A stretch of DNA of 64,000 bases from an uncultured Erysipelotrichaceae bacterium (GCA_945875435.1 CAMCKH010000003.1:47109-111108); one strand, 5' to 3'; shown: positions 36,807-46,470, counted from the first letter of the stretch. Notes: generated by a model not told the origin, from the sequence alone. Numbers and translations: made by a program.

Positions 36807-38257
36807 TATCTTTCAACCTCACTTAATAATTTTTTAATATAGTTTTTAGCCACTATATCATCACCTTCATAATATTCTTTTCCAAATTCTTTGTAAAGGA
36901 ATTTTTCATCACCCTTACCTAATATCAATAGTATATCATTTTTACCTAAAATAGAAATAGCACTTTCAATAGCTTCTTTACGATCTTCAATGATAATAGA
37001 GGTTTTTTTACTGATGCCTGCTTCAATTTCTTTAGCAATATCAATAATTGATTCATCTCTTGGATCATCTTCCGTAAGATATATAAGATCTGCGTATTTA
37101 TCAGCAATTTGTCCAAACATTTTTCGTTTCAAACTATCTCTTCTACCAGCACTTCCAAAAACAGTTACAATCCTACTTCCTTTTTCTACAATACTGCTTG
37201 CGAACTCAAAAACTTTTGTAAGACCGTCAGGTGTGTGAGCAAAATCCACAATTACTTTAAAAGGTTGTCCAACTTCAACACTTTGCATTCTCCCTTTGAT
37301 TTGACTAATATTGTTTAATTTAGGTAAAATTCTTTCAATATCATTCCCAAGTTCTGCATAAATCGCAATAGCACATAATAAATTATAGATGTTATACCTT
37401 GCCATAAGGTTGGTGTATATTTTATAACTTTTATTTTTAGCTTTCAAAATGAATTCACTGCCATTTGCTTTAATTTTTAAATCTATCGCTTGATAATCAG
37501 CATCTTTTTCAATACCGTAAGTAACTATTTTAGCTTTACAATCCTTAACAATTTCACTTCCATATTCATCATCTATATTTGTGATTGCGATAGATAGATA
37601 ATTTAAACTATCAAAAAACAATTTTTTAGCATTAAAATACTCTTTCATTGAACCGTGATAATCTAAATGATCATGAGTTAAATTAGTATAAGCTGCGATT
37701 TTAAAATTTAAACCTTCAATTCTTTTTGCGGCAATTCCGATAGATGAAACTTCCATCAAACAGTATTTACACGATTTTTCATTCATTTTACTCAAATAAT
37801 AGTTACTGCTGTTAATATCAGGGGTGGTATAATGTTGACTAAAATAAATTTCATCATAAATAATCCCTAAAGTTCCTATATAACCAGCTTTATAATCTTT
37901 ATCTAATAATTCTTTTGCGATAATGCTTACACTGGTTTTACCATTAGTACCTGTAATTCCAACTAAATTTAAGTTAAAACTTGGATAATTATAAAAAATG
38001 TTACTAACTCTTCCTAAAGTTTTCACAACATCATTAACCTTGATATAGACTGCTTTTAAACTTTTATCAATATCATCATCACTAAAACAAATCGCAACAG
38101 CACCATTAGAAACAGCTTCTTTAATATGTTTATGACCATCATTTTTAATACCTTTGATACAGAAAAATAATGAATTTTTCATTTTTTTTCTTGAATCAAA
38201 AGAAATACTTTCAATTTCTATCTCTGGTGCTTTTTTAAAAATTTCATTCAACTTCAT
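36806..38257 (-). CDS. murE: UDP-MurNAc-tripeptide synthetase
   Basis: 483 residues. N-terminal MurE domain with SFDSRKKMKNSLFFCIKG; central ATP site GITGTNGKTSVSII; NLTHDHLDYHG; Lys-carbamylation region and C-terminal domain with GSAGRRDSLKR. The amino-acid selectivity motif reads LTEDDPRDES. Meso-DAP enzymes usually have D-N-P-R and L-Lys enzymes D-[DN]-P-[NA], so D-D-P-R is mixed. The third amino acid in the stem peptide therefore cannot be read confidently. GAGAGGT precedes the ATG. Confidence 0.93.
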   Translation of the reverse strand: MKLNEIFKKAPEIEIESISFDSRKKMKNSLFFCIKGIKNDGHKHIKEAVSNGAVAICFSDDDIDKSLKAVYIKVNDVVKTLGRVSNIFYNYPSFNLNLVGITGTNGKTSVSIIAKELLDKDYKAGYIGTLGIIYDEIYFSQHYTTPDINSSNYYLSKMNEKSCKYCLMEVSSIGIAAKRIEGLNFKIAAYTNLTHDHLDYHGSMKEYFNAKKLFFDSLNYLSIAITNIDDEYGSEIVKDCKAKIVTYGIEKDADYQAIDLKIKANGSEFILKAKNKSYKIYTNLMARYNIYNLLCAIAIYAELGNDIERILPKLNNISQIKGRMQSVEVGQPFKVIVDFAHTPDGLTKVFEFASSIVEKGSRIVTVFGSAGRRDSLKRKMFGQIADKYADLIYLTEDDPRDESIIDIAKEIEAGISKKTSIIIEDRKEAIESAISILGKNDILLILGKGDEKFLYKEFGKEYYEGDDIVAKNYIKKLLSEVER

Positions 38258-38259
38258 AA

Positions 38260-38955
38260 TTACCTCTCAAACTTAAAAGCAATAACACTCATCATAAAGA
38301 TTGCGGCAGTTTCAGCCCTATAAATTCTTTTACCTAAAGAAATACTTTTAAAATTATGTTTATTCAAAAAAACTATCTCGCTTTTTTCAAAACCACCTTC
38401 TGGACCTATCACAAAACTAATACTAGTGATATCTTTTTCAAACACATCGCTTAAATCATCGCTAGATTCATCAGCTACAATATTTAAATCACTATGGTAT
38501 AGAGCAATATCTTTTAAATGTATCGGCTCTTTCACAACCACAAGATCATTTCTCTTACACTGCCTTAACGCTTCTAAAACTATTTTATTCCATCTATCCA
38601 TTTTCTTTGTGATGTCATTGATTTTAACCACTGTTCTTTTAGTGATTAGTGGAACTATTTCGGTAACGCCAAGTTCTATTAATTTTTGAATACTTAATTC
38701 AAATTTATCAATTTTAGTCAAGGCTAAAATTGCGGTTGTTTTTACTTTTAAATTGCGATCTTCCAATATTTCTTCCAAAATCACAAAATTATCATTTTTA
38801 ATTTCTGCTAAAAAAATATTTTGATTCAAATCAATAAGCCTAACCTTACTGCCATCTTTAAATCTCATAACTTTAAAGATATGGTGTTTTAATTCATCAT
38901 CAATTTTAATTACTTTAAAATCTTTAATTATTACTTTTAAAAAATATTGTTGCAT
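38260..38955 (-). CDS. rsmE: 16S rRNA m3U1498 methyltransferase
   Basis: 231 residues. It has an N-terminal PUA-like domain (HHIFKVMRFKDG) and a C-terminal SPOUT domain with the trefoil knot: VIGPEGGFEKSEI and SLGKRIYRAETAAI. It methylates N3 of U1498 in 16S rRNA with SAM. It is tightly packed with the 52-codon membrane-protein gene upstream and murE downstream. No Shine-Dalgarno is seen at its ATG. Confidence 0.94.
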   Translation of the reverse strand: MQQYFLKVIIKDFKVIKIDDELKHHIFKVMRFKDGSKVRLIDLNQNIFLAEIKNDNFVILEEILEDRNLKVKTTAILALTKIDKFELSIQKLIELGVTEIVPLITKRTVVKINDITKKMDRWNKIVLEALRQCKRNDLVVVKEPIHLKDIALYHSDLNIVADESSDDLSDVFEKDITSISFVIGPEGGFEKSEIVFLNKHNFKSISLGKRIYRAETAAIFMMSVIAFKFER

Positions 38956-38956
38956 A

Positions 38957-39115
38957 TTAATCTTTAAAATTCTCGTAGTCAGTAAAAATGTCTACCTTTT
39001 CTATTTTTTCAATTTCAAAATTATTAAAAATTATTTTAAAAAATATTCTTCCAACAAAGAGAAATAACAGTATTATGATGACTAAAGAAATATATTCATT
39101 TAAACTTTCTAACAT
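38957..39115 (-). CDS. Small single-pass membrane protein
   Basis: 52 residues from ATG 39115, chosen for its AGGAG site six nt upstream. One hydrophobic helix (about 9-30) and an acidic C-terminal tail ending DYENFKD. No family recognised. It fills the 1-nt-tight space between uvrC and rsmE. Confidence 0.6.
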   Translation of the reverse strand: MLESLNEYISLVIIILLFLFVGRIFFKIIFNNFEIEKIEKVDIFTDYENFKD

Positions 39116-39116
39116 C

Positions 39117-40856
39117 TTATCTCCTAAAATAATTATACACATTTAAAGCTATTTGTTTAGCTAAAATTTCATTAAGTTCTTCAATAGTTGCGTTTTTAAT
39201 ACCTTCTATTGACTTAAATCTTTCAAATAGTTTAATAGCATTTTTGATTTTTACACCCTTAATATTATAAAGTATTGAACTACTTAAACTCTTTGACAAT
39301 AATTTTTTGTGATAATTTATTGCGTAACGATGTACTTCATCTTGAATTTTTGAAAAGAAAATAAATAATTCTTTTTTTTCTTTTAAATCAATTTTTTCAT
39401 AATTTTCTTTAATCAAATAAGAAGTATTGTGTTTATCATCTTTACCAAGCCCAGCAACTATACATTTTAAACCTAAATCTTCAATAATCTTTTTTGCAAC
39501 ACTTAATTGATTATAACCTCCATCCACTAAAATTAAATCAGGAATGATTAGATTTTCACTAATAACTTTATAATATCGGCGATATATAATCTCTTGCATC
39601 GATTTTAAATCATCAAAACTATCATTAAGTTTATATCTACGATAACTATTTTTATCAAATTTATACCCCTTAACACTCACCATTGATCCTACCGTATATT
39701 TTGATGCGATATGACTGATATCAAACATTTCAATAGTGTTGATATTTTTATTAAATAAATTAAACATTTCATTTTTTAAAATTTCATTCTTATTCAAATT
39801 TTCAAAATGAATTTTCTTATATTGATCATAATATTCCTTAGCATTTTTATAAGCATTATTTAAAATATCTTTTTTAACACCTTTTAAAGCTACATTTATT
39901 TTATTAACTTCAATAATTTCTAATAAATTGGCTTTGGTATCATTGTTAGGGACAATGATTTCATCAGGTACAATATTTTTTTGATAATATTGATATAAAA
40001 AATTATAAATATTATTACTATCAATAAGATATTCAAAGTATACTTGTTTATTTATAATTTTCCCTTTTCTAACATTTAAAATACATAAAGAAAGTTCGTT
40101 ATTATCAAGGTGATAATTGATAAAATCGATGTCATTTTTAATATTTACCTCAACATATTGCTTATCAATTATATAAACTATCGCATTGATTAATTCTTGA
40201 ACTTCTTTAGCAGTTTCAAAATTAAGATTTAAACTAGCTTCATCTCTTTTCTTGGTCAAAATATCTAAAACTTCTTGATTATCTTTGGTTAAAAATTTGA
40301 TAATTTCTTTTTCAAGTTTTAAATCATCTTTAGCATATAATTTATCAAAACCTAAAAGTTTATGAATTGAGCCATCCACATCAAAAGAATTGTAAATACC
40401 TTTTTTCTTTAAAGGAAATATTTTATAGATAAGTTCTACCGTAAGGTTGGCAGCTCTAGTGTTTGGGTAGGGTCCAAATGCTTTAATCTTTTTATCCTTA
40501 TTTCTAATTCTTGCGGTTTTAACAATTAAATGATCCTTATTTTCAATAACAATATAAGGATATGATTTATCATCTTTAAAAATAATATTATATTTAGGAT
40601 TATATTTTTTAATTAAATTGTATTCAAGTATCAGTGCTTCTTTCTCGCTTCTAACCACAATAAAATCAAAATCTTCAATTTCTTTTACCAAATTAGTGGT
40701 TTTATAATCAAAAACTCTATTAAAATACTGATTTACTCTTTTATTAATATTAACAGCCTTACCCACATAAATAACAACGCCATTCTTATCCTTCATCAAG
40801 TAACAACCACTGTCATTAGTTAGGGTTTTTAATTTCAATTTAAGATTATTATTCAT
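39117..40856 (-). CDS. uvrC: Excinuclease ABC subunit C
   Basis: 579 residues, full length. GIY-YIG nuclease domain near the N terminus (GCYLMKDKNGVVIYVGKA), UVR motif around 195-230, RNase-H-like C-terminal nuclease domain starting MFDISHIASKYTVGSMV with the catalytic ILVDGGYNQL, and a helix-hairpin-helix end. UvrC makes both incisions in nucleotide excision repair. It overlaps mutS2 by 4 bp. Confidence 0.96.
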   Translation of the reverse strand: MNNNLKLKLKTLTNDSGCYLMKDKNGVVIYVGKAVNINKRVNQYFNRVFDYKTTNLVKEIEDFDFIVVRSEKEALILEYNLIKKYNPKYNIIFKDDKSYPYIVIENKDHLIVKTARIRNKDKKIKAFGPYPNTRAANLTVELIYKIFPLKKKGIYNSFDVDGSIHKLLGFDKLYAKDDLKLEKEIIKFLTKDNQEVLDILTKKRDEASLNLNFETAKEVQELINAIVYIIDKQYVEVNIKNDIDFINYHLDNNELSLCILNVRKGKIINKQVYFEYLIDSNNIYNFLYQYYQKNIVPDEIIVPNNDTKANLLEIIEVNKINVALKGVKKDILNNAYKNAKEYYDQYKKIHFENLNKNEILKNEMFNLFNKNINTIEMFDISHIASKYTVGSMVSVKGYKFDKNSYRRYKLNDSFDDLKSMQEIIYRRYYKVISENLIIPDLILVDGGYNQLSVAKKIIEDLGLKCIVAGLGKDDKHNTSYLIKENYEKIDLKEKKELFIFFSKIQDEVHRYAINYHKKLLSKSLSSSILYNIKGVKIKNAIKLFERFKSIEGIKNATIEELNEILAKQIALNVYNYFRR

Positions 40857-43117
40857 TTTAAAATAATATCTGTGGCACCAGATCCTCCATTATTAATATC
40901 TGAATGCTTAAACTCTTTAACAAAAAGATGTTTTGAAAGATAGCTATGGATCGCGTCTTTTAAAATTCCTTTGCCCATTCCGTGAATTATATGTCCATAT
41001 TTTAATTTAGCTTCAAGTAATTTATCAATGAATTTTGATACCTTTTCTAGAGCTTCATTTTTATTAAGCCCAATCACATTAATTTCTTTTGGAACATCAA
41101 ATCTTTTAATTTCTTTATCTATTCTATAGTTATTTTTAACAGGAACTGTTTGACTGGTTTTTGAAAGGTTATTTAATTTAGTTTTAATTACTTTATGATT
41201 AATTAAAATTTCTACATTATTTCCATTTAAAGAAATAATTTCCCCTATTTGATTAGTTAAAGTAAATCTTACTTTTTCTTTTAAATTAAAAACCTCTTTT
41301 GAAACTTTAAATTCTTCTTCAACTTCATTTTCTACAATTAATTGATTTATTTTTCTAATTTCCTTATCCTTTTTAAACCTTTGATACTCTTCTTTAATTT
41401 CTGAAAGAATTTTATTTTTTTCAGCTAAAAAATCAGCTAAAATCTCAGCCTTATTTTCTTCTATTTCTTTCAATAATTTTTCATAATTATTTTTACTTTC
41501 ATTATTACGAATTATTTCTTCTTTTAAAACATTTTCTTGTGTTATGAGATTATTTTTTAAGATAGTTATTTCATCTAAAATTTTAAAATATTCATCTTGA
41601 TTCTGGTGTAATAAGTTTTTAGCATCAATTATGATTTCTTTATCATCTAAATACTTTTCAGCAATATTTAAAGAATTAGATAAGCCATAATCATCTTCTT
41701 TATAAATATAAGTTGGCTTTAATTTTTTTTCATCAAAACCAACACTAGCTAAAAACATTTTATTATTTTTTAAAGCTAAATCTTTTAATTTATTAAAATG
41801 AGTAGTCGCAACCAACGAAACATTTCTATCTACCAATTTCAAAATTATCGCACTTGAAAGTGCCTCCCCTTCTTTAGCATCACTACCGCTTGCGAGTTCA
41901 TCGATTAAAACTAAAGATTTAGAAGTTGCACAATTCAAAATATAGTTAATACTATACATATTAGAACTAAAGGTACTTAAAGATTTTTCAATAGATTGAA
42001 CATCATCCATTGAAATTAAAACTCTATCATAAAAAGGGATTTTACTACTTAAACAATTAATAGGTATCGCAAGATAAGCCATCAAAACACTTAAACCTAT
42101 TGATTTTAATGCTACAGTTTTTCCACCGGTATTAGAACCTGAGATAATTAAAGCTCTTTTATCGTGATAAAGTTTATATGTATTTGAAACAACATCTTTC
42201 TTTGGAATCAATGGGTGCTTAAAATCATTAAGTTCCAAATTATATTCAAAATTAAATTCACTTACATTAGCTTCATTAAAAATACCATATCTAGCCTTCG
42301 CAAATGAGCTGTCAAGTTCTATTATCGATTCAATATTATAAAATATCATCTTTCTATCTAAACCAATTTTATCACTAAGGTACTTAACAATTCTTTCAAT
42401 TTCTTTATTTATTTCAAAAATTAAATCACTTCTTTTATTGTTTAACTCATTTAGTTCCCTTGGTTCAATATAACTATTTAATCTAGAAGATGTTTCTCCT
42501 ACAACTATTCCTTTAATTTTATTTTTATCACTATTTTTAACCAATAAACAACTTCTATTATTTCTGTTATAAAGGGTTTTTTCAACTAAACTATTTTCAT
42601 ATTTTAAAAATAAATCTTTAGTAGTAACATTAATAATTTCTTCTAAATTATCTAATTTAATTAATAAATTTTGATATTTTTCACTCGCATTTTCTTTGAT
42701 GTTGTAGCTGTTGTCTATTAAATTTTCAATCTCTACAATTAAATCTTCATTAATATATAAAGATTCCAAATAATCTTTTAAAACACTTAAAAAATCACTT
42801 TTAATTAGATTTCTTTTAATATTTTTGATACTTTTAAAATGATTATTTATAGCGTATATTTCAGAAATTGTGAGTACTTGTTTAAATTTTAATTTATCCA
42901 AAATATCATCTATCAATTTAATTTCACCAAAAGAAAAATCACCCACATTAACTATATGATTCATAGCTTCTTTTGTGGCGTTATTCAGTTTTATAATTTT
43001 TAAAGGATTAAAATCAACTTCTTCTTCCGTTAAATGTTTTTTAGTATAAATACTTGAAGCAAAAGTAGAAACTATTTCCTTAATATTATTTAGATTCAAC
43101 AGATTATAATTATTCAT
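40853..43117 (-). CDS. mutS2: Endonuclease MutS2 with degenerate Smr motif
   Basis: 754 residues. A MutS core ATPase with Walker A ISGSNTGGKTVALKS, Walker B SLVLIDELASGSD and TTHFNKLKD is followed by a long coiled coil (about 510-610) and a C-terminal Smr domain (about 680-754). MutS2 suppresses recombination and, in Bacillus, rescues collided ribosomes. In Smr the usual L-D-L-R-G reads INVIG while H-G-x-G-x-G is kept (IHGMGKG), so the nuclease site is altered. It overlaps cvpA by 8 bp, the usual partner in Bacilli. Confidence 0.94.
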   Translation of the reverse strand: MNNYNLLNLNNIKEIVSTFASSIYTKKHLTEEEVDFNPLKIIKLNNATKEAMNHIVNVGDFSFGEIKLIDDILDKLKFKQVLTISEIYAINNHFKSIKNIKRNLIKSDFLSVLKDYLESLYINEDLIVEIENLIDNSYNIKENASEKYQNLLIKLDNLEEIINVTTKDLFLKYENSLVEKTLYNRNNRSCLLVKNSDKNKIKGIVVGETSSRLNSYIEPRELNELNNKRSDLIFEINKEIERIVKYLSDKIGLDRKMIFYNIESIIELDSSFAKARYGIFNEANVSEFNFEYNLELNDFKHPLIPKKDVVSNTYKLYHDKRALIISGSNTGGKTVALKSIGLSVLMAYLAIPINCLSSKIPFYDRVLISMDDVQSIEKSLSTFSSNMYSINYILNCATSKSLVLIDELASGSDAKEGEALSSAIILKLVDRNVSLVATTHFNKLKDLALKNNKMFLASVGFDEKKLKPTYIYKEDDYGLSNSLNIAEKYLDDKEIIIDAKNLLHQNQDEYFKILDEITILKNNLITQENVLKEEIIRNNESKNNYEKLLKEIEENKAEILADFLAEKNKILSEIKEEYQRFKKDKEIRKINQLIVENEVEEEFKVSKEVFNLKEKVRFTLTNQIGEIISLNGNNVEILINHKVIKTKLNNLSKTSQTVPVKNNYRIDKEIKRFDVPKEINVIGLNKNEALEKVSKFIDKLLEAKLKYGHIIHGMGKGILKDAIHSYLSKHLFVKEFKHSDINNGGSGATDIILK

Positions 43118-43808
43118 AATTTTTTATTTCTAAAAATTGATACCTTATTATTCCTTTTACCAATTCAAAAGGAAAACCTGTATGTTGTTTAAACTCTTCT
43201 TCGCTATTAATATTATTTTCAATCATCCATTTACTAATATTTTCTATATTAAATTTATGAACTTTTAAAAATTCATAGACATTATTATCAAGATTGGTAT
43301 AATTATTTAAAATTTTTAAAGTAAAATTGTTGGTGTAGTTACTAAAATATTTTAAAACCGTATTATTTACAATTTTATTTCCGATAGGAAAAATTGGTAA
43401 GGTAAGTAAAATAGTAATTAATGAAACAACTATTAGAGATGAAATAAAAGAAAAAATAGCACCTAATAATCTATTTAAGATGTTTATTATCGGTATTGAA
43501 TTTATTAATTTATTTGCTAGATCATTTAAAAATATAAATACAAAAGATATTATCACAAAAACCACAATAAATACTAACGCCATATTTACTAATGGAATAC
43601 TAAAAATTTCACTACTTTTAAAATAATCGTTTATTTTGAATAGATGATGATATTTTAAAGTAATTACATAAGAAAGATACAAATTCAAAATAAGTGATAT
43701 AAATTTAAAAAAGATATGGACTATCCCTTTTTTATAGCCATTTAAAACATTAAATAAAAAAACAATTAAAACAAATATGTTTATAAAAAAATAGATATCT
43801 AATTTCAT
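43110..43808 (-). CDS. CvpA family membrane protein
   Basis: 232 residues with four hydrophobic segments in the first 145 residues and a charged C-terminal part. The opening (FLFNVLNGYKKGIVHIFFKF) has the CvpA-type N-x-x-x-G-Y-x-x-G. The gene is upstream of mutS2 as in Bacillus (yshB). Function is unclear; CvpA homologues affect colicin V export and envelope integrity. Confidence 0.8.
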   Translation of the reverse strand: MKLDIYFFINIFVLIVFLFNVLNGYKKGIVHIFFKFISLILNLYLSYVITLKYHHLFKINDYFKSSEIFSIPLVNMALVFIVVFVIISFVFIFLNDLANKLINSIPIINILNRLLGAIFSFISSLIVVSLITILLTLPIFPIGNKIVNNTVLKYFSNYTNNFTLKILNNYTNLDNNVYEFLKVHKFNIENISKWMIENNINSEEEFKQHTGFPFELVKGIIRYQFLEIKNYE

Positions 43809-43867
43809 ACTAATATAATTTTAACATATTTATTATGATAAAATAAAAAAGAATTTGGAGGTTTTTT

Positions 43868-45118
43868 ATGAGAATGATGCTTTTAGGAACTGGGGCTGTA
43901 GGAGAAAGTATTTTAAGAATTTTAAAAGAAAGAGATCCTTATGCAGAGTGGTTTGAGTTTGCTTTACTTTGTGATATCAATGAGTCAAGAATAAATAAAT
44001 TAAGTGAGTTAGATTTAAGATTTAAACCTTGTTTTTTAGATCTTAAAAATAAAAATGAAATCATTAAAATCGCTAAAGAAAATAATATTGATTTTATGAT
44101 GGATGCTTCTTCACCGTTTCTTGCGGATATCATTTTTGATGCTGCATACGAAGCCGGAATTAATTATGCAAATATGGGTACTTATTCAATACCGATGGAA
44201 AATCCAAAATTTGGATTAGGTATTGAAAATAGTTACGAAAAAGTAATGACTAAATATAATTTTGACGCAGATGAAAAGTGGAAAGAAAAAAATATCCTAG
44301 CTACCATTTGTTTAGGAATAGATCCTGGTGTTGTGAATGTGTTCGCAAAATATGCTGCTACTTATGAATTTGATGAAATTCATGAAATCCATGTGAAAGA
44401 TGGAAATAATCTACACATACCAAATGCTGATCCTGAACAAATAAGTTTTGGTTTCAATGTATGGACAGTTCTAGATGAAGTTATGAATCCTAATGTCGAA
44501 TACAATAAAGAAAAAGGTGGTTTCATTATAGAAGATGCTTTTGCGGGCGAAGAAGTCTTTGATATGGGTGAAGGTGTTGGATTAAATAGATTGGTTAAGG
44601 TAGAACATGAAGAAGTTGTATGCTTTGAAAGATATTTAAGCAAATACGGACTTAAAAATGCTACCTTCAAAATAGCTTTGGATGACAACTTAATCCAAGC
44701 GTTAAAAGTTATTGATAAGTTGGGTCTTAGAAGTTTAAAACCAGTAAAAGTAAATGGTGTAAATGTAATTCCTAGAGATGTTGTAGCAGCAACTGCTCCT
44801 CAACCTGATGATTTAGGAGATGAAATGTTTGGTAGCATGAGGGTTGGTATTCATTGTAAAGGTATTAAAGACAATAAACCTAAAGAAATATTTATCTATC
44901 AAAACTTCGATAACCAAGAATCAATGAAAAAATGGAAAAAACAGGCTGTAGTTGCTCAAACAGGTTTTGGTGCAGCACTCGCGATTGAACTTCTAGCGAA
45001 AAAAATATGGAACTCAAGCGGTGTTGTTTCATTAGAAGAATTTGATCCAATCCCATACTTAAAACTGATGAAAGAAACAGGGTTTGATTATACAATTGAA
45101 GATCGCACAAAAAAATAA
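43868..45118 (+). CDS. Saccharopine dehydrogenase-family enzyme, probably carboxynorspermidine dehydrogenase
   Basis: 416 residues; TTGGAGG precedes the ATG. N-terminal NADP-binding MMLLGTGAVGESILRIL and FMMDASSPFLADI, then a saccharopine-dehydrogenase C-terminal fold (CLGIDPGVVNVFAKYAA, VAQTGFGAALAIELLAKK). Length and motifs fit carboxynorspermidine synthases (CANSDH), which condense aspartate semialdehyde with a diamine to make carboxy-polyamines. No decarboxylase or other polyamine gene adjoins, so the assignment is by family only; a lysine-pathway role is the alternative. It is monocistronic with its own terminator. Confidence 0.7.
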   Translation: MRMMLLGTGAVGESILRILKERDPYAEWFEFALLCDINESRINKLSELDLRFKPCFLDLKNKNEIIKIAKENNIDFMMDASSPFLADIIFDAAYEAGINYANMGTYSIPMENPKFGLGIENSYEKVMTKYNFDADEKWKEKNILATICLGIDPGVVNVFAKYAATYEFDEIHEIHVKDGNNLHIPNADPEQISFGFNVWTVLDEVMNPNVEYNKEKGGFIIEDAFAGEEVFDMGEGVGLNRLVKVEHEEVVCFERYLSKYGLKNATFKIALDDNLIQALKVIDKLGLRSLKPVKVNGVNVIPRDVVAATAPQPDDLGDEMFGSMRVGIHCKGIKDNKPKEIFIYQNFDNQESMKKWKKQAVVAQTGFGAALAIELLAKKIWNSSGVVSLEEFDPIPYLKLMKETGFDYTIEDRTKK

Positions 45119-45140
45119 ATGTTTTAAAAACATTTATTTT
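45112..45140. terminator. Bidirectional terminator between convergent genes
   Basis: AAAATAAATGTT / AACATTTATTTT overlapping the stop of the dehydrogenase gene; A and T runs flank both arms. Confidence 0.75.
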
Positions 45141-45144
45141 TATT

Positions 45145-46374
45145 TTAAGCATTTATTTTTTCTACTCTAATTTGTTTAACTACTTTTTCATCAGTATCGA
45201 TAACAGTTATTTTATAGTTTTCAAAATTAAAGCTGTCATTTTTTCTTGGGATTTTGTTTAAATTATAAATAACCCAAGCTGATGTTGTTACAAAATCAAA
45301 TTCTTCAACTACTTTTAAATTTAATTTTTCAAAAAATTCTTTAACTTCAAAATCACCTTTAACTAAGAAAGTATTATTATTTATTTTTCTAAAAAGAACT
45401 TCAACTTCATCGTGTTCATCATAAATTTCACCCACAAGCTCTTCTAAAATATCTTCCATCGTAATTAAACCTTCAGTTCCGCCATATTCATCAATTACAA
45501 TCGCAATATGAGATTTGTTTTGTTGGAGCTGCTTTAAAAGATCACTTATTTTTAAATGAGGAGAGGTATAATAAACATTCTTCATAATACTAGAGATATT
45601 AACGCTTTGATGTTGATAAAATTCATAATAGAAATCTTTTTCTTGTAAAATACCAATAATATTATCAATACTACCTCTATAAACAGGGATTCTTGAATAG
45701 CTGTTTTTTCTAAGTATAGCTTCAATATTTTCAATACTATCTTCGATATCTATTGCTACAATATCAATTCTTGGAGTTAAAATATCTTTAACATCCAAAT
45801 CATTAAATTCAATCGCACTAGTCAATAAATCTGCTTCGTGTTTATCTAAACCACCTTCATTTTGCGCTTCTTCAATCAGAGTTAAAAATTCTTCACTACC
45901 GAGAGCTTCTTCATCTGGTTTTTTAAAGAAAATATTGATTAATTTTCGCCATAAATCAAATAAATAATTAATCGGAGTTAAAATAAACACCACCAAAGAA
46001 ATAAAAGGATATACATATATACAAAAAACTTCAGGTATCTCTTTAGCGATAGATTTTGGGGTAACTTCTCCAAAAATTAATAAAATCACTGTAGAAATCA
46101 GAGTACTTAAAAAAGTACCGTTGTTAAAATTAATAAACGATAAAGTAAAAAGTGTAGCAATTAAAATATTAACAATATTATTTCCAATTAAAATACTAGA
46201 TATTAATTTAGTATAATTTTCAGATAATTCAAGTACCTTTAAAGCTGTTTTATTTCCACTGCTCGCAAGATTTTTCATTTTTATTTTTGAATAGCTAGAA
46301 TAAGCTGTTTCGGTAGCACTAAAAACGCCTGATAGCAACAACAAAAGCACAATAAAAATAATATTATTATCCAT
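45145..46374 (-). CDS. CNNM/CorC (HlyC) family transporter-like protein
   Basis: 409 residues. Three or four membrane segments of the DUF21 domain (GVFSATETAYSSYSKIKMKN, typical S-x-x-E-x-A) are followed by two CBS domains (LTPRIDIVAIDIED to IDNIIGILQEKDF) and a C-terminal CorC/HlyC FAD-like domain (IDEYGGTEGLITMEDILEEL). Family members are implicated in Mg2+ (or Co2+) efflux. No Shine-Dalgarno lies at the ATG; instead a 15-codon ORF with a good ribosome site overlaps the start, suggesting coupled translation. Confidence 0.88.
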   Translation of the reverse strand: MDNNIIFIVLLLLLSGVFSATETAYSSYSKIKMKNLASSGNKTALKVLELSENYTKLISSILIGNNIVNILIATLFTLSFINFNNGTFLSTLISTVILLIFGEVTPKSIAKEIPEVFCIYVYPFISLVVFILTPINYLFDLWRKLINIFFKKPDEEALGSEEFLTLIEEAQNEGGLDKHEADLLTSAIEFNDLDVKDILTPRIDIVAIDIEDSIENIEAILRKNSYSRIPVYRGSIDNIIGILQEKDFYYEFYQHQSVNISSIMKNVYYTSPHLKISDLLKQLQQNKSHIAIVIDEYGGTEGLITMEDILEELVGEIYDEHDEVEVLFRKINNNTFLVKGDFEVKEFFEKLNLKVVEEFDFVTTSAWVIYNLNKIPRKNDSFNFENYKITVIDTDEKVVKQIRVEKINA

Positions 46375-46414
46375 ATATCAATAAACTACACTGGGAATAG
46401 CTAGAATTGTCCAA
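46367..46414 (-). CDS. Putative 15-codon upstream ORF overlapping the CorC start
   Basis: TTG at 46414, preceded by AAGGAG six nt upstream, opens a frame of 15 codons (MDNSSYSQCSLLIYG). Its TAA lies within ATGGATAA, 8 bp inside the downstream gene. Because the CorC ATG has no ribosome site of its own and an in-frame TGA lies just above it, this small ORF may deliver ribosomes to it. The peptide is not known to me. Confidence 0.45.
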   Translation of the reverse strand: MDNSSYSQCSLLIYG

Positions 46415-46442
46415 GTATCTCTCCTTTTTTAATAACAACTAA

Positions 46443-46470
46443 ATTATACCTTAAAACAAAATAAAAACAA
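46443..46470 (-). promoter_or_regulatory. Promoter of the CorC gene
   Basis: Minus strand: -35 TTGTTT (46470-46465), 16-bp spacer, -10 TATAAT (46448-46443). The start point would fall about 10 nt upstream of the AAGGAG of the upstream ORF. Confidence 0.6.
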
